A stretch of 64,000 nucleotides of DNA, taken from the NCBI RefSeq assembly GCF_002161555.1, contig NZ_NFHZ01000013.1, positions 1 to 64,000 on the forward strand, given 5' to 3'. The translations under genes were made by a program, and so were the position numbers. This document shows positions 34,941 through 45,765 of the stretch, one piece after another; within the stretch, counting starts at the first letter, position 1; each line of letters opens with the position of its first letter. Below the pieces are notes generated by a model, which searched no databases, had not been told where the DNA came from, and saw only the letters and a list, made by a program, of their open reading frames with translations. The stretch comes from Barnesiella sp. An55. Lineage in GTDB: Bacteria; Bacteroidota; Bacteroidia; Bacteroidales; Barnesiellaceae.

Positions 34941-35798
34941 ATGAAAACCTATCCCGTCGTATTGACCATAGCCGGCTCGGACAGCAGCGGAGGAGCCGGA
35001 ATACAGGCCGACCTGAAGACCATGTCGGCCATCGGCGTATTCGGCACATCGGCCATCACCGCCATTACCGCACAAAACACCTGCGAAGTGCGGGCCATAC
35101 AGGGCATCGACCCCGACATCGTGCGTCAGCAAATCGAAGCAGTACTCGACGACCTGCCCTGCCACACGGTGAAACTGGGCATGCTCTATGCCCGTCCTAC
35201 CATTGAGGCCATAGCTCAATGCCTGAGTCGCTACCGGCTCGACCATATCGTACTCGACCCGGTAATGGTATCGACCTCGGGCTGCCGGCTCATCGAAGAG
35301 GAGGCTATCGAAGCGGTCAAATCGCTATTGCTGCCCCGAGCCACCCTCGTCACTCCCAACATTCCCGAAGCCGAAATCCTGAGCGGCCTGCCTGTCGCCA
35401 ACGAACGTGACATGGAGCTGGCGGCCCAACGACTTTTCCGCATCGGCTGCCGGGCCGTACTCATCAAGGGGGGACATTTGAACGGCGCCGAGTCGTACGA
35501 CCTGCTCTTCACCCCACATGCCGACCCCGTGCGCTACACCTCGCCACGCATCGCTACACGCAACACCCACGGCACAGGCTGCACCTTCTCGTCGGCCATT
35601 GCCTCATACCTGGCCCTGGGCCACACCCTGCCCGATGCTGTAGCCGCTGCCAAGCGTTATCTTACCCGGGCTCTCGAGGCGGGTGCCGATGTGACGATAG
35701 GCCACGGCCACGGAGCCGTAAACCATCTCTTCGCCCCCTGTGTTTTAATCCCACGGGACGATGAAGCTTTAAACGAAAAAGAGAAAACCACTCATTGA
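34941..35798 (+). CDS. thiD: Hydroxymethylpyrimidine/phosphomethylpyrimidine kinase
   Basis: A 285-residue ribokinase-fold enzyme that phosphorylates HMP and HMP-P to HMP-PP. The N-terminal [20 protein letters not shown] binds the pyrimidine, [17 protein letters not shown] follows at about 107, and the C-terminal [16 protein letters not shown] (about 208) holds the catalytic Cys/anion hole. The last 15 residues are a polar extension. It is the first gene behind the TPP riboswitch. Confidence 0.95.
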   Translation: MKTYPVVLTIAGSDSSGGAGIQADLKTMSAIGVFGTSAITAITAQNTCEVRAIQGIDPDIVRQQIEAVLDDLPCHTVKLGMLYARPTIEAIAQCLSRYRLDHIVLDPVMVSTSGCRLIEEEAIEAVKSLLLPRATLVTPNIPEAEILSGLPVANERDMELAAQRLFRIGCRAVLIKGGHLNGAESYDLLFTPHADPVRYTSPRIATRNTHGTGCTFSSAIASYLALGHTLPDAVAAAKRYLTRALEAGADVTIGHGHGAVNHLFAPCVLIPRDDEALNEKEKTTH

Positions 35799-35805
35799 TA
35801 CAACG

Positions 35806-36006
35806 ATGAAAGTTTATATCAACCAAAACGAAACCGAGGTTCCCGAAGGAACCTCCGTAAAAGAGTTGCTCGACCTGCAACAAATCGCGGCCGAGGGTAC
35901 CGCCATCGCCATCGACAACAAACTGGTACCCAAGAGTGAATGGAGCAACCGCACACTGACCGACGGCGACAAGATAACCCTCATTCGCGCCACCTTCGGC
36001 GGATAG
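35806..36006 (+). CDS. thiS: Sulfur carrier protein ThiS
   Basis: A 66-residue ubiquitin-fold protein. It starts MKVYINQNETEVPEGTSVKE, has the VAIDNKLVPKSEW-like strand (AIAIDNKLVPKSEW), and ends in the essential Gly-Gly (ATFGG). ThiF adenylates this end, which is then loaded with sulfur and donated to ThiG. It is 7 bases after thiD. Confidence 0.96.
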   Translation: MKVYINQNETEVPEGTSVKELLDLQQIAAEGTAIAIDNKLVPKSEWSNRTLTDGDKITLIRATFGG

Positions 36007-36030
36007 ATGCCAACCTCACAACCACCTGCA

Positions 36031-36621
36031 ATGAAATACATAGGCATTACTACCGAACACCGGTTACCCGACGAGGGGATGCTCATTGCCGTTCTGCTTG
36101 ACAACGGACTGGACCGATTGCACCTGCGCAAGCCCGGGGCTTCGCGCCACGAGGTGGAGCAACTGCTGCGCACGATACCCGACCGTTGCTACGGCCGCAT
36201 CGTACTGCACGACCACTTCGAACTGGCTACCGAATATCGGCTCGCCGGGGTACACCTCAATCGCCGCAACCCCGTGCCACCAGCTGCTACGGCAGACTAT
36301 GCGCCGGCCCTGTCGCGCTCGTGTCACGCTATCGACGAGCTGACTCAAGGCGAAGGGTATGCCTATCAATTCCTAAGCCCTGTCTTCGACAGCATCTCGA
36401 AGACAGGATACCACTCGGGCTTCACGCCCGACGAGTTGACGGCTGCCGCCAAGCAGGGAACCATTGGCGAGCGGGTCATTGCCCTGGGCGGCATCACCCC
36501 CGAGCGGATGGCTCAGGTGCGAGCGTGGCACTTCGGCGGCATAGCCCTGCTGGGCTACCTGTGGCAAGACCCCACCCCCGAGGGTGTGGTTGCCCGACTC
36601 AACCAAATACGAAACGTTTAA
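36031..36621 (+). CDS. Thiazole tautomerase-like / ThiE-family protein (TenI-like)
   Basis: A 196-residue ThiE-superfamily TIM barrel. It lacks the ThiE signature (HLGQxD is HLNRRN here) and instead has SCHAIDEL at about residue 100, which matches the conserved-His region of TenI (SVHSLEEA). LSPVFDSISKTGYHSGF and VIALGGITPERMAQVRAW follow. TenI aromatises the thiazole made by ThiG, and that role is inferred here from motifs and from the presence of a separate full thiE. The ATG at 36031 is used (MKYIGITTEHRLP); an in-frame ATG directly at the thiS stop (36007) is possible. Confidence 0.72.
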   Translation: MKYIGITTEHRLPDEGMLIAVLLDNGLDRLHLRKPGASRHEVEQLLRTIPDRCYGRIVLHDHFELATEYRLAGVHLNRRNPVPPAATADYAPALSRSCHAIDELTQGEGYAYQFLSPVFDSISKTGYHSGFTPDELTAAAKQGTIGERVIALGGITPERMAQVRAWHFGGIALLGYLWQDPTPEGVVARLNQIRNV

Positions 36622-36633
36622 CACCTCAACGAT

Positions 36634-37259
36634 ATGTTACAGTTCATTACCCACCAGACCCTGCGCTTCGGCATTGTCGAAGGCGCTGTCGCTGCCCTCA
36701 ACGGAGGCTGCAAATGGATACAGTTGCGCATGAAAGAGGCACCCCTCGACGAGGTCGAGAAGACGGCCCGGCAACTTATCCCCCTCTGCAAGGAGCATGA
36801 GGCAATACTCGTTCTCGACGACTATCCCCAACTGGCCGCCGACCTCGACGTGGACGGTGTGCACCTGGGCAAACTCGACATGCCCGTCTCGGAAGCCCGC
36901 CTGCTCATCGGCGAGAAATACATCATCGGCGGCACGGCCAACACCTTCGACGACATTCAAAACCTGGTACGCCAGGATGCCGACTATGTGGGACTGGGTC
37001 CGTTTCGATATACCGAAACCAAAAAGAACCTGAGCCCCATACTCGGGCTCGAGGGTTACGCCCGCATCATGCAGCAATGCCGCGAAAACAAGCTGAAGAT
37101 TCCCGTGGTTGCCATTGGCGGGATTACAGCCGACGACATCCCGTCCATCATGGAGACCGGGGTTTCGGGCATCGCCCTGTCGGGGACCATCCTGCAGGCC
37201 GAAGACCCCGAAGCCGAAACCCGAAAGATTATAGACATTCTAAACCAATATCGCAAAGC

Positions 37260-37263
<4 letters not shown>
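36634..37263 (+). CDS. thiE: Thiamine-phosphate synthase
   Basis: A 209-residue TIM-barrel enzyme joining HMP-PP and thiazole phosphate to thiamine phosphate. The pyrophosphate and metal motifs are present: [10 protein letters not shown] (about 29), [20 protein letters not shown] (about 56), [20 protein letters not shown] (about 92) and [17 protein letters not shown] (about 117), then [13 protein letters not shown] and [16 protein letters not shown] ([11 protein letters not shown]). It overlaps thiG by 4 bases (ATGA). Confidence 0.94.
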
Positions 37264-39757
<2,494 letters not shown>

Positions 39758-39842
39758 CCGCAGCGGCCCATAGGCCAACGAGAATATTGAACTATTTTGA
39801 ACCAACCAACAATTAACGAATTAAAGGAGAAATAGAAGAAAG

Positions 39843-40952
39843 ATGTTTTCCGAAGAATTAGAAAAATATTCCTGGGACGACATAACCGCCTGCATCAACT
39901 CGAAACAGAGCCGCGACGTGGAGATTGCCCTGGGCAAGGAACACTTGACCATCGACGACTTCATGGCTCTTGTTTCGCCGGCTGCGGCTCCCTATCTGGA
40001 GCACATGGCCACCCTGAGCCGGCGTTACACCCAGGAGCGTTTCGGTAAAACGATACAGATGTATGTACCGCTTTATATCACCAACTCGTGCAACAACTTT
40101 TGCGTCTATTGCGGATTCAACCACAACAATCCCATAGCCCGCATCATCCTCACCGAAGAGGAGATCGAAAACGAGTGCCGTGCCATACGCAAGCTGGGTC
40201 CCTTTGAGAACCTGCTCATTGTCACCGGCGAAAATCCCCGCGATGCCGGCGTGGACTACCTGGAACGGGCACTGCAAATAGCACGGCCCTACTTCTCGAA
40301 CCTCTCGATCGAGGTGATGCCGCTCAAGAGCGAAGACTACTACCGGCTCACCAAGTCGGGCCTCAACGGCGTGGTATGCTTCCAGGAGACCTATCACAAA
40401 GACCGCTACAAGATCTATCACCCCAAGGGGATGAAATCGATCTTCGAGTGGCGGCTCAACGGCTTCGACCGTATGGGTCAGGCCGGCGTGCACAAGATAG
40501 GCATGGGCGTGCTCATCGGGCTGGAGCCCTGGCGCACCGACGTGACCATGATGGCCATCCACCTGCAATACCTGCGCAAGCACTACTGGCAGACGAAATA
40601 CAGCGTCAACTTCCCCCGCATGCGGCCGTCGGAGGGTCACTTCCAACCCAACGTGGTGATGAGCGACCGGGAGCTAGCCCAACTGATTTTTGCCTTCCGC
40701 ATCTTCGACCACGACGTGGACATTTCGGTATCGACCCGCGAGAATCCCAACTTCCGCAACCACATTGCCACGCTGGGAGCTACCTCGATAAGTGCCGGCT
40801 CAAAGACCGACCCGGGAGGCTATGCCACCTATCCGCAGGCGCTGGAACAGTTTGCCGTGAGCGACGAACGCACCCCAGCCGAGGTCGAGCAGGCCGTAAA
40901 GGCCATGGGCTATGAAGTCGTGTGGAAAGACTGGGACAAAATCTTTGACTGA
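39843..40952 (+). CDS. thiH: 2-iminoacetate synthase (tyrosine lyase)
   Basis: A 369-residue radical-SAM protein that cleaves tyrosine to dehydroglycine for ThiG. The cluster motif is CNNFCVYCGF (about 83-92) after IPLYITNS-like sequence (VPLYITNS), and GENPRDAGVDYLERALQ is at about 130. The presence of ThiH, and the absence of a ThiO gene, shows the anaerobic route to dehydroglycine. The gap to thiC is 85 bases. It overlaps thiF by 1 base. Confidence 0.95.
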   Translation: MFSEELEKYSWDDITACINSKQSRDVEIALGKEHLTIDDFMALVSPAAAPYLEHMATLSRRYTQERFGKTIQMYVPLYITNSCNNFCVYCGFNHNNPIARIILTEEEIENECRAIRKLGPFENLLIVTGENPRDAGVDYLERALQIARPYFSNLSIEVMPLKSEDYYRLTKSGLNGVVCFQETYHKDRYKIYHPKGMKSIFEWRLNGFDRMGQAGVHKIGMGVLIGLEPWRTDVTMMAIHLQYLRKHYWQTKYSVNFPRMRPSEGHFQPNVVMSDRELAQLIFAFRIFDHDVDISVSTRENPNFRNHIATLGATSISAGSKTDPGGYATYPQALEQFAVSDERTPAEVEQAVKAMGYEVVWKDWDKIFD

Positions 40953-41641
40953 TGAACGAGCGGTACAGCAGACAGACGATGCTCCCCGAAATCGGGGAGG
41001 CAGGACAGGAACTCCTGCTCAAGGCCCGGGTGCTGATTGTGGGTGTGGGCGGACTGGGTTCGCCCGTCGCCCTCTATCTGACAGCGGCCGGTGTGGGTTG
41101 CCTGGGACTGGTCGATGACGATGTGGTGTCGGTGAGCAACCTGCAACGGCAGGTGCTCTACACCGAGGCCGAGGTGGGGCAACCCAAGGTCGAGTGTGCC
41201 CGCCGGCGACTGACGGCACTGAACAGTATGACCCACATCGAGACCTACCCTACCCGGCTCACGGCCGATAATATAGAGGAGCTCGTATCGGGCTACGACC
41301 TGGTCATCGACGGCTGCGACAATGCAGCCACACGTTACCTCATCGACGAGGAGTGCGCCCGCCAGGGCAAGCCCTATATCTATGGCTCCATCGCTGCCTT
41401 CGAGGGGCAGGTGTCGGTATTCAACTATCGGGGAGGCCCCCGGTACAGCGACCTCTACCCGCGCCCCAAGGTGATGCCTCAACCACAGCCTGGCGGAGTC
41501 GTCGGGTCGATACCCGGTGTTGTCGGTACCCTCCAGGCCTGCGAAGCCATCAAGATAATCACAGGTTGTGGCCAGGTATTGAGCGGCAAACTCTATCTGC
41601 TCGACATGCTGTCGCTGCGAAACGAGATTATCGAGATCTGA
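40952..41641 (+). CDS. thiF: ThiS adenylyltransferase (ThiF/MoeB family), zinc-cysteine poor
   Basis: A 229-residue E1-like enzyme that adenylates the C-terminus of ThiS. It begins MNERYSRQTMLPEIGEAGQE, has the nucleotide-binding VLIVGVGGLGSPVALYLTAA (about 29-48), the adenylation VSVSNLQRQVLYTEAEVGQP (about 68), and VIDGCDNAATRYLIDEECAR. The Zn-binding CxxC pairs of classic ThiF/MoeB are absent: the first position reads YSDLYPRPKV and the end lacks CxxC. The enzyme therefore belongs to a zinc-free HesA/ThiF branch, and the operon position supports its role. Confidence 0.9.
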   Translation: MNERYSRQTMLPEIGEAGQELLLKARVLIVGVGGLGSPVALYLTAAGVGCLGLVDDDVVSVSNLQRQVLYTEAEVGQPKVECARRRLTALNSMTHIETYPTRLTADNIEELVSGYDLVIDGCDNAATRYLIDEECARQGKPYIYGSIAAFEGQVSVFNYRGGPRYSDLYPRPKVMPQPQPGGVVGSIPGVVGTLQACEAIKIITGCGQVLSGKLYLLDMLSLRNEIIEI

Positions 41642-41672
41642 TTCCGAAACCTGTACCGCATACCGAACCTAT

Positions 41673-41712
41673 AAAAAAGCGAATCACCCAACCCTGAGTG
41701 ATTCGCTTTTTT
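41673..41712. terminator. Bidirectional terminator between thi operon and nitroreductase
   Basis: AAAAAAGCGAATCAC at 41673-41687 pairs perfectly with GTGATTCGCTTTTTT at 41698-41712 around a 10-base loop. T runs follow on both strands, so it can end both the thi operon and the convergent nitroreductase cluster. Confidence 0.92.
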
Positions 41713-41733
41713 ATACCTCGCAACGCAGCCTCA

Positions 41734-42375
41734 TCAATAGGCCGTAGCCCAATTGTTGAGATGCACGTTCTCGCGTTTCCACTTATCCTTCGGTGCCGTC
41801 TCGCCCTGGGGATATCCCATGGGAATGACGTTGAGCGGGATAATCTGCGACGGCAAACCGAGTACCTCGCGAATGACTTTCACCCGACTCATCACGGGAT
41901 AGGCTCCCGTCCATACGGCACCCAGGCCCAAACCGTGAGCCGCCAGCAGAATATTCTCGGTAGCAGCCGAGGCATCCTGTATCCAGTAGGTAGCCCCCTC
42001 TCCCTCGATGGCCTTGCTCAAGTCGCCGCACACCACGATGGCTACCGGCGCCGATGCCAGCATTTTGGCATTGGGCAGCGAGTCGGCCAACTGGGTCATC
42101 AACGCCTTGTCGTCGATAACCACAAAGGCCCACGGCTGTTGGTTACGGGCAGTAGGAGCCGCCATGCCGGCACGCAGAATCTGCTCGATTTTCTCGGGTT
42201 CTACGGCCTGGTCGGTATAGGCCCGCACACTGGCCCGGGTTTCGATGGCCTCGAGCACGGGCATCCCGTCGCCACTACCCTTGGAATCTGCCTGGGTGGT
42301 CGAGAAGAACATCACGAATACAACGACCGTGAAGATGAACCACACGGCCAGAAAAATAAACAAAACTCGTTTCAT
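41734..42375 (-). CDS. Membrane-anchored nitroreductase-family protein
   Basis: A 213-residue FMN-dependent oxidoreductase-like protein. The first 30 residues form one membrane helix (MKRVLFIFLAVWFIFTVVVF); the nitroreductase domain starts with MPVLEAIETRASVRAYTDQA (about 39) and has GMAAPTARNQQPWAFVVIDD (about 70), LAAHGLGLGAVWTGAYPV and a final YPQGETAPK-type turn. It is AT the downstream end of the leftward rimM/murA group, 16 bases after rimM. The helix lacks a lipobox Cys, so it is a signal anchor or a signal peptide. Substrate unknown. Confidence 0.85.
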   Translation of the reverse strand: MKRVLFIFLAVWFIFTVVVFVMFFSTTQADSKGSGDGMPVLEAIETRASVRAYTDQAVEPEKIEQILRAGMAAPTARNQQPWAFVVIDDKALMTQLADSLPNAKMLASAPVAIVVCGDLSKAIEGEGATYWIQDASAATENILLAAHGLGLGAVWTGAYPVMSRVKVIREVLGLPSQIIPLNVIPMGYPQGETAPKDKWKRENVHLNNWATAY

Positions 42376-42391
42376 ATCTTATCCTTTTAAG

Positions 42392-42910
42392 TTACAGAGT
42401 CAACAGTCCCTCGGGGATATTCATGTAGAGCCGGCGGTTCTCCTCGTCGATATCGCTTACAAACTCATCGACAGCCGGCACGAGCAACTCCCGCCCGTCG
42501 TGATCGATTTCGAAGAGTACGTTCTCGGTCGTATCATCGACGGCTACGATTTTGCCCAACTCGCCCCGCTCACCGTCGATCACGGTAAACCCGATGAAAT
42601 AGTCGCTCGGAGCCTCCTCCTCGACCTCGGTATCGTAATAGGACTTGGGGAAATAGACGTCGAGCAGCGAAAACTCCCGGGCGTCGTCCTCGGTATCGAC
42701 ATCCTCGAGCTTCATCAGAGCCGTGGTATCGCTCTTGAAACGGTACTCCTCGATGAAAAAGGGGACGAAGATGCCGTCGATTTCGCACACGATATAGGGA
42801 CAGTCGGTGCGGTCGAACACGTCGTCGGTAAAGGTGAAGGACAACTCGCCCTTCACCCCGTGCGGCTTGTTGAACCGCCCAATCTTTATCAAATCTTCAC
42901 GTTCAATCAT
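42392..42910 (-). CDS. rimM: Ribosome maturation factor RimM
   Basis: A 172-residue 30S assembly factor. The N-terminal domain starts LIKIGRFNKPHGVKGELSFT (about 6-25) and includes PYIVCEIDGIFVPFFIEEYR. The PRC-barrel domain follows from about 100 (YFIGFTVIDGERGELGKIVA and ELLVPAVDEFVSDIDEENRR). It binds 16S rRNA and uS19 during maturation. It is 15 bases after murA in the same direction. Confidence 0.94.
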   Translation of the reverse strand: MIEREDLIKIGRFNKPHGVKGELSFTFTDDVFDRTDCPYIVCEIDGIFVPFFIEEYRFKSDTTALMKLEDVDTEDDAREFSLLDVYFPKSYYDTEVEEEAPSDYFIGFTVIDGERGELGKIVAVDDTTENVLFEIDHDGRELLVPAVDEFVSDIDEENRRLYMNIPEGLLTL

Positions 42911-42925
42911 TATCGTCTTCTTGGT

Positions 42926-44230
42926 TTACAACCGGGTGATGCGGGCGCCTATGGCATTGAGACGCTTGTCGATATCCTGGTAGCCCCGGTCTATCTGGTC
43001 GATGTTGTGGATGCGGCTCGTACCCTCGGCACTCATGGCCGCGATGAGCAGGGCGATACCGGCCCGAATATCGGGCGACACCATGTTGGCCGCCCTCAGC
43101 TTGTGGGCGCGTGCCTGACCGATAACGGCAGCACGATGCGGGTCGCACAAGATAATTTGAGCTCCCATGTCGATGAGTTTATCGACGAAGAAGAGTCGGC
43201 TTTCAAACATCTTCTGGTGAATGAGTACACTGCCCTTGGCCTGGGTGGCTACCACGAGGAAGACACTCAAGAGGTCGGGGGTGAGTCCCGGCCACGGTGC
43301 ATCGGCAAAGGTCATGATCGAGCCATCGATAAAGGTATCGATTTCGTAGCTTTCGTGCTCGGGTATATGTATGTCGTCGCCATTCTGTTCGACGGTGATA
43401 CCCATCCGGCGGAAACTGTCGGGGATGATGCCCAGGTCGTTGTACGACACGTTCTTGATGGTGATATCCGATTGGGTCATGGCAGCCATACCGATGAAAC
43501 TGCCCACCTCGATCATATCGGGGAGAACGGTGTGCTCACACCCCTTGAGCGACGATACACCGTGGATGGTGAGCAGGTTGGAGCCGATACCTTCGATGCG
43601 GGCTCCCATGCGGTTCAGCATCTTCGAGAGTTGTTGCAGGTAGGGTTCGCAGGCGGCGTTGTAGATGGTCGTGTCGCCTTCGGCCAGAACGGCGGCCATG
43701 AGGATATTGGCAGTACCGGTAACCGACGCCTCGTCGAGCAGCATGTAGCTGCCGGTGAGTTTGTCGGCCTTGATTTCATAGCGTTGAGCCGTGGGGCAAT
43801 AGGTAAACGAGGCACCCAGCTTCTGGATGCCCAGGAAGTGGGTGTCCAAACGGCGACGTCCTATCTTGTCGCCACCCGGCTTGGGCAGCACGGCATATCC
43901 GAAGCGGGCAATGAGCGGCCCGATAATCATTACCGACCCCCGCAGGGCGGCTCCCTTTTGCAGAAACTCCTCGCTGTCGAGATAGTCGAGATTGATTTTA
44001 TCGGCCTTGAAACTGTATGCATTCAACCCGATGCGCTCGACCGTTACGCCCAAGTCGCGCAGCAACTGGATGAGGTTGTTCACATCGAGAATATCGGGGA
44101 TATTGTATATCTTCACCTCTTCGGGGGTGAGCAACGTAGCACAAAGTACTTCCAATGCCTCATTCTTAGCGCCTTGCGGTATCAACTCTCCATTCAGGCG
44201 ATGCCCGCCTTCAATAATAAACGATGCCAT
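42926..44230 (-). CDS. murA: UDP-N-acetylglucosamine 1-carboxyvinyltransferase (MurA), Asp in place of Cys115
   Basis: A 434-residue enzyme for the first committed step of peptidoglycan synthesis. It starts MASFIIEGGHRLNGELIPQG with AKNEALEVL (about 21-29), the UDP-GlcNAc site. The catalytic loop reads PKPGGDKIGRRRLDTHF, with Asp121 where E. coli has the fosfomycin-reactive Cys115. SVTGTANILMAAVLAEGDTT (about 165) and GRVPYKD-like late motifs are family-typical. The ATG at 44230 is chosen; the longer frame reads through the upstream terminator. It is first in a leftward run with rimM. Confidence 0.95.
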   Translation of the reverse strand: MASFIIEGGHRLNGELIPQGAKNEALEVLCATLLTPEEVKIYNIPDILDVNNLIQLLRDLGVTVERIGLNAYSFKADKINLDYLDSEEFLQKGAALRGSVMIIGPLIARFGYAVLPKPGGDKIGRRRLDTHFLGIQKLGASFTYCPTAQRYEIKADKLTGSYMLLDEASVTGTANILMAAVLAEGDTTIYNAACEPYLQQLSKMLNRMGARIEGIGSNLLTIHGVSSLKGCEHTVLPDMIEVGSFIGMAAMTQSDITIKNVSYNDLGIIPDSFRRMGITVEQNGDDIHIPEHESYEIDTFIDGSIMTFADAPWPGLTPDLLSVFLVVATQAKGSVLIHQKMFESRLFFVDKLIDMGAQIILCDPHRAAVIGQARAHKLRAANMVSPDIRAGIALLIAAMSAEGTSRIHNIDQIDRGYQDIDKRLNAIGARITRL

Positions 44231-44267
44231 ACTCTTTAATCTATTAAGGTTAATGAGTGAAAGATAC

Positions 44268-44298
44268 AAAAAAAAGCGGTTATTTACCCGCTTTTTTT
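44268..44298 (-). terminator. Terminator overlapping the end of the DUF4290 gene
   Basis: On the minus strand, AAAAAAAGCGG and CCGCTTTTTTTT pair around GTAAATAA, with T run. The hairpin contains the DUF4290 stop codon. It lies 38 bases before the murA start, so murA probably has its own promoter downstream of or inside this region (a TATCTTTC box follows). Confidence 0.75.
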
Positions 44299-44888
44299 GA
44301 ATTATTTTTCGATTTATTGTTTCGTTGCGGCTGCACGACAGGCTCCCGCACATCGCGCAGATGGTAGGTGGCAGGATCGAGGTCGATGACACCGTGGGTA
44401 TATTCCTTCAGGTCTTTCAAAATCTTCTCGTCCTCTACCGAGTCTTTGTTCCACTGGTAGAAGAGTTTTTTCATGTGGTTGGCCAGCATCGACACGAGGG
44501 CATCGCGCTCGGGACCGGCAGGCATCTCCTCGGCCTTCTTGAGCATCCCTTCCATGATTTTGCCATAGTGGCGATACTTGATGGGCGACAACTGGTAGGG
44601 TATGGGATCGGGTTGAGTGTGCAGATTCTCCTTCTTGACTATCTCGTAGGGATAATCGATATCGAGCTTGAAGTCGGACATGATGGCCAGGTGGTCCCAC
44701 AACTTGTGTTTGAAGTCCTCGATATCGCGCAGGTGGGGAAACAGATTCCCCATGATATTGATAATGGTGTTGGCACAACGTGTGCGTTCGGCCCGATCCT
44801 CAATTGTCATGCAGTGATCGACCATCTGTTGTACATTGCGGCCATACTCAGGCAGTATCAGTTTCTTTAAGTCCGAGGTATATTGCAT
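44280..44888 (-). CDS. DUF4290 family protein
   Basis: A 202-residue conserved protein of Bacteroidetes of unknown function. It begins MQYTSDLKKLILPEYGRNVQ, is rich in charged residues, and has a conserved ERTRCANTIINIMGNLFPHL block (about 33-52) followed by KLWDHLAIMSDFKLDIDYPY. The C-terminus is basic and likely disordered (RNNKSKNNSKK). It is predicted to be cytosolic and helical. It lies 20 bases after tsaB, a conserved neighbourhood in this phylum. Confidence 0.85.
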   Translation of the reverse strand: MQYTSDLKKLILPEYGRNVQQMVDHCMTIEDRAERTRCANTIINIMGNLFPHLRDIEDFKHKLWDHLAIMSDFKLDIDYPYEIVKKENLHTQPDPIPYQLSPIKYRHYGKIMEGMLKKAEEMPAGPERDALVSMLANHMKKLFYQWNKDSVEDEKILKDLKEYTHGVIDLDPATYHLRDVREPVVQPQRNNKSKNNSKKAGK

Positions 44889-44908
44889 AGTTGGTTGGTT
44901 TTTCTTTT

Positions 44909-45601
44909 TTACAATACTTTGTTCTTGGGCTTTGTAGCGACAAACTCTTTCAGATAGAAAGGCTCGAAATAGGCTACATCCTCAAATTTACCCTGGCGGA
45001 AAGCCCGCTCGGCAAGGGCCAGCATATCGGTGGCCAGCGGCACGATATCATCGACAAAGATGGCGTTTTCGTGACGGATGACCTCTTTGCACTTGGCAGC
45101 CCCGTTGCCCGCGAATACCACCCGCCGCGTAGCCAGCAGATCGGCAAAGGAGTTTTCGTCGATGACACAGGCTTCTACCGGCTTCACGGTGTTGAGCGCA
45201 TTGTCATAAACGGCGGCATAGACCTCCATGCGTCGAGCGTCGATCATGGGACAGTATAACACATCTTCGTCGTAATAGGTTTTGAACATCGTCGCACAAG
45301 CCAGCAGCTCGAGCGTGGGCACGGCAATGAGGGGAACCCCCAAACCGAAACAGAGGCCCTTGGCCTCGGATACCCCAATGCGCAGCCCCGTATAGGAACC
45401 GGGCCCGCTGCTCACGGCTACGGCATCGACCTTGACCGACTTGTCGCGGGCAAAGGTCATCAACTCCTTGACATAGGCCCCCAGCAAAGAGGCGTGCGAA
45501 GGACCGTCGAAACTCTCGAAATGACATTGAACCACGCCATCGGACGAAAGCGCGGCCGAACAGACCGACGTAGAAGTCTCTATATGTAGAATATTCGGCA
45601 T
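44909..45601 (-). CDS. tsaB: tRNA threonylcarbamoyladenosine biosynthesis protein TsaB
   Basis: A 230-residue ASKHA-fold partner of TsaD needed for t6A37 modification of tRNA. It begins MPNILHIETSTSVCSAALSS, has AVAVSSGPGSYTGLRIGVSE (about 62-81) and LCFGLGVPLIAVPTLELLAC, and later MIDARRMEVYAAVYD (about 118). The length and motifs are standard. A -7 box TATTTTTG (minus, 45696-45689) lies about 90 bases upstream and probably drives tsaB and the DUF4290 gene. Confidence 0.94.
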   Translation of the reverse strand: MPNILHIETSTSVCSAALSSDGVVQCHFESFDGPSHASLLGAYVKELMTFARDKSVKVDAVAVSSGPGSYTGLRIGVSEAKGLCFGLGVPLIAVPTLELLACATMFKTYYDEDVLYCPMIDARRMEVYAAVYDNALNTVKPVEACVIDENSFADLLATRRVVFAGNGAAKCKEVIRHENAIFVDDIVPLATDMLALAERAFRQGKFEDVAYFEPFYLKEFVATKPKNKVL

Positions 45602-45688
45602 AATTTTTACAGGTAAACATCTTGCCTTCCTGACCTCAACGGAGAGAAAGCAGTAAACAAACGTATATTAATTGCGTTAATGAGTGTA

Positions 45689-45696
45689 CAAAAATA
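45689..45696 (-). promoter_or_regulatory. -7 element for tsaB
   Basis: Minus-strand TATTTTTG fits TAnnTTTG and diverges from the yicC promoter 45 bases away. The -33 match is weak. Confidence 0.45.
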
Positions 45697-45715
45697 GCTC
45701 TTTTTTTTCAATAAT

Positions 45716-45748
45716 ATTGCTTTTGCAACGGAATTAAGATTAAATTTG
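45716..45748 (+). promoter_or_regulatory. Promoter of the yicC-gmk-nadD operon
   Basis: TAAATTTG at 45741-45748 matches the -7 consensus, with ATTG at 45716-45719 spaced 21 bases before it. The yicC ATG follows at 45766. Confidence 0.6.
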
Positions 45749-45765
45749 CAAAAACATTTACTGAC

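Noticed and set aside
37077..37259. Upstream extension of thiG inside thiE
   Set aside because: Reads out of frame through thiE; the family start is the ATG at 37260.
42245..44239. A 664-codon open frame antisense to rimM and murA
   Set aside because: Shadow frame; rimM and murA are certain on the other strand.
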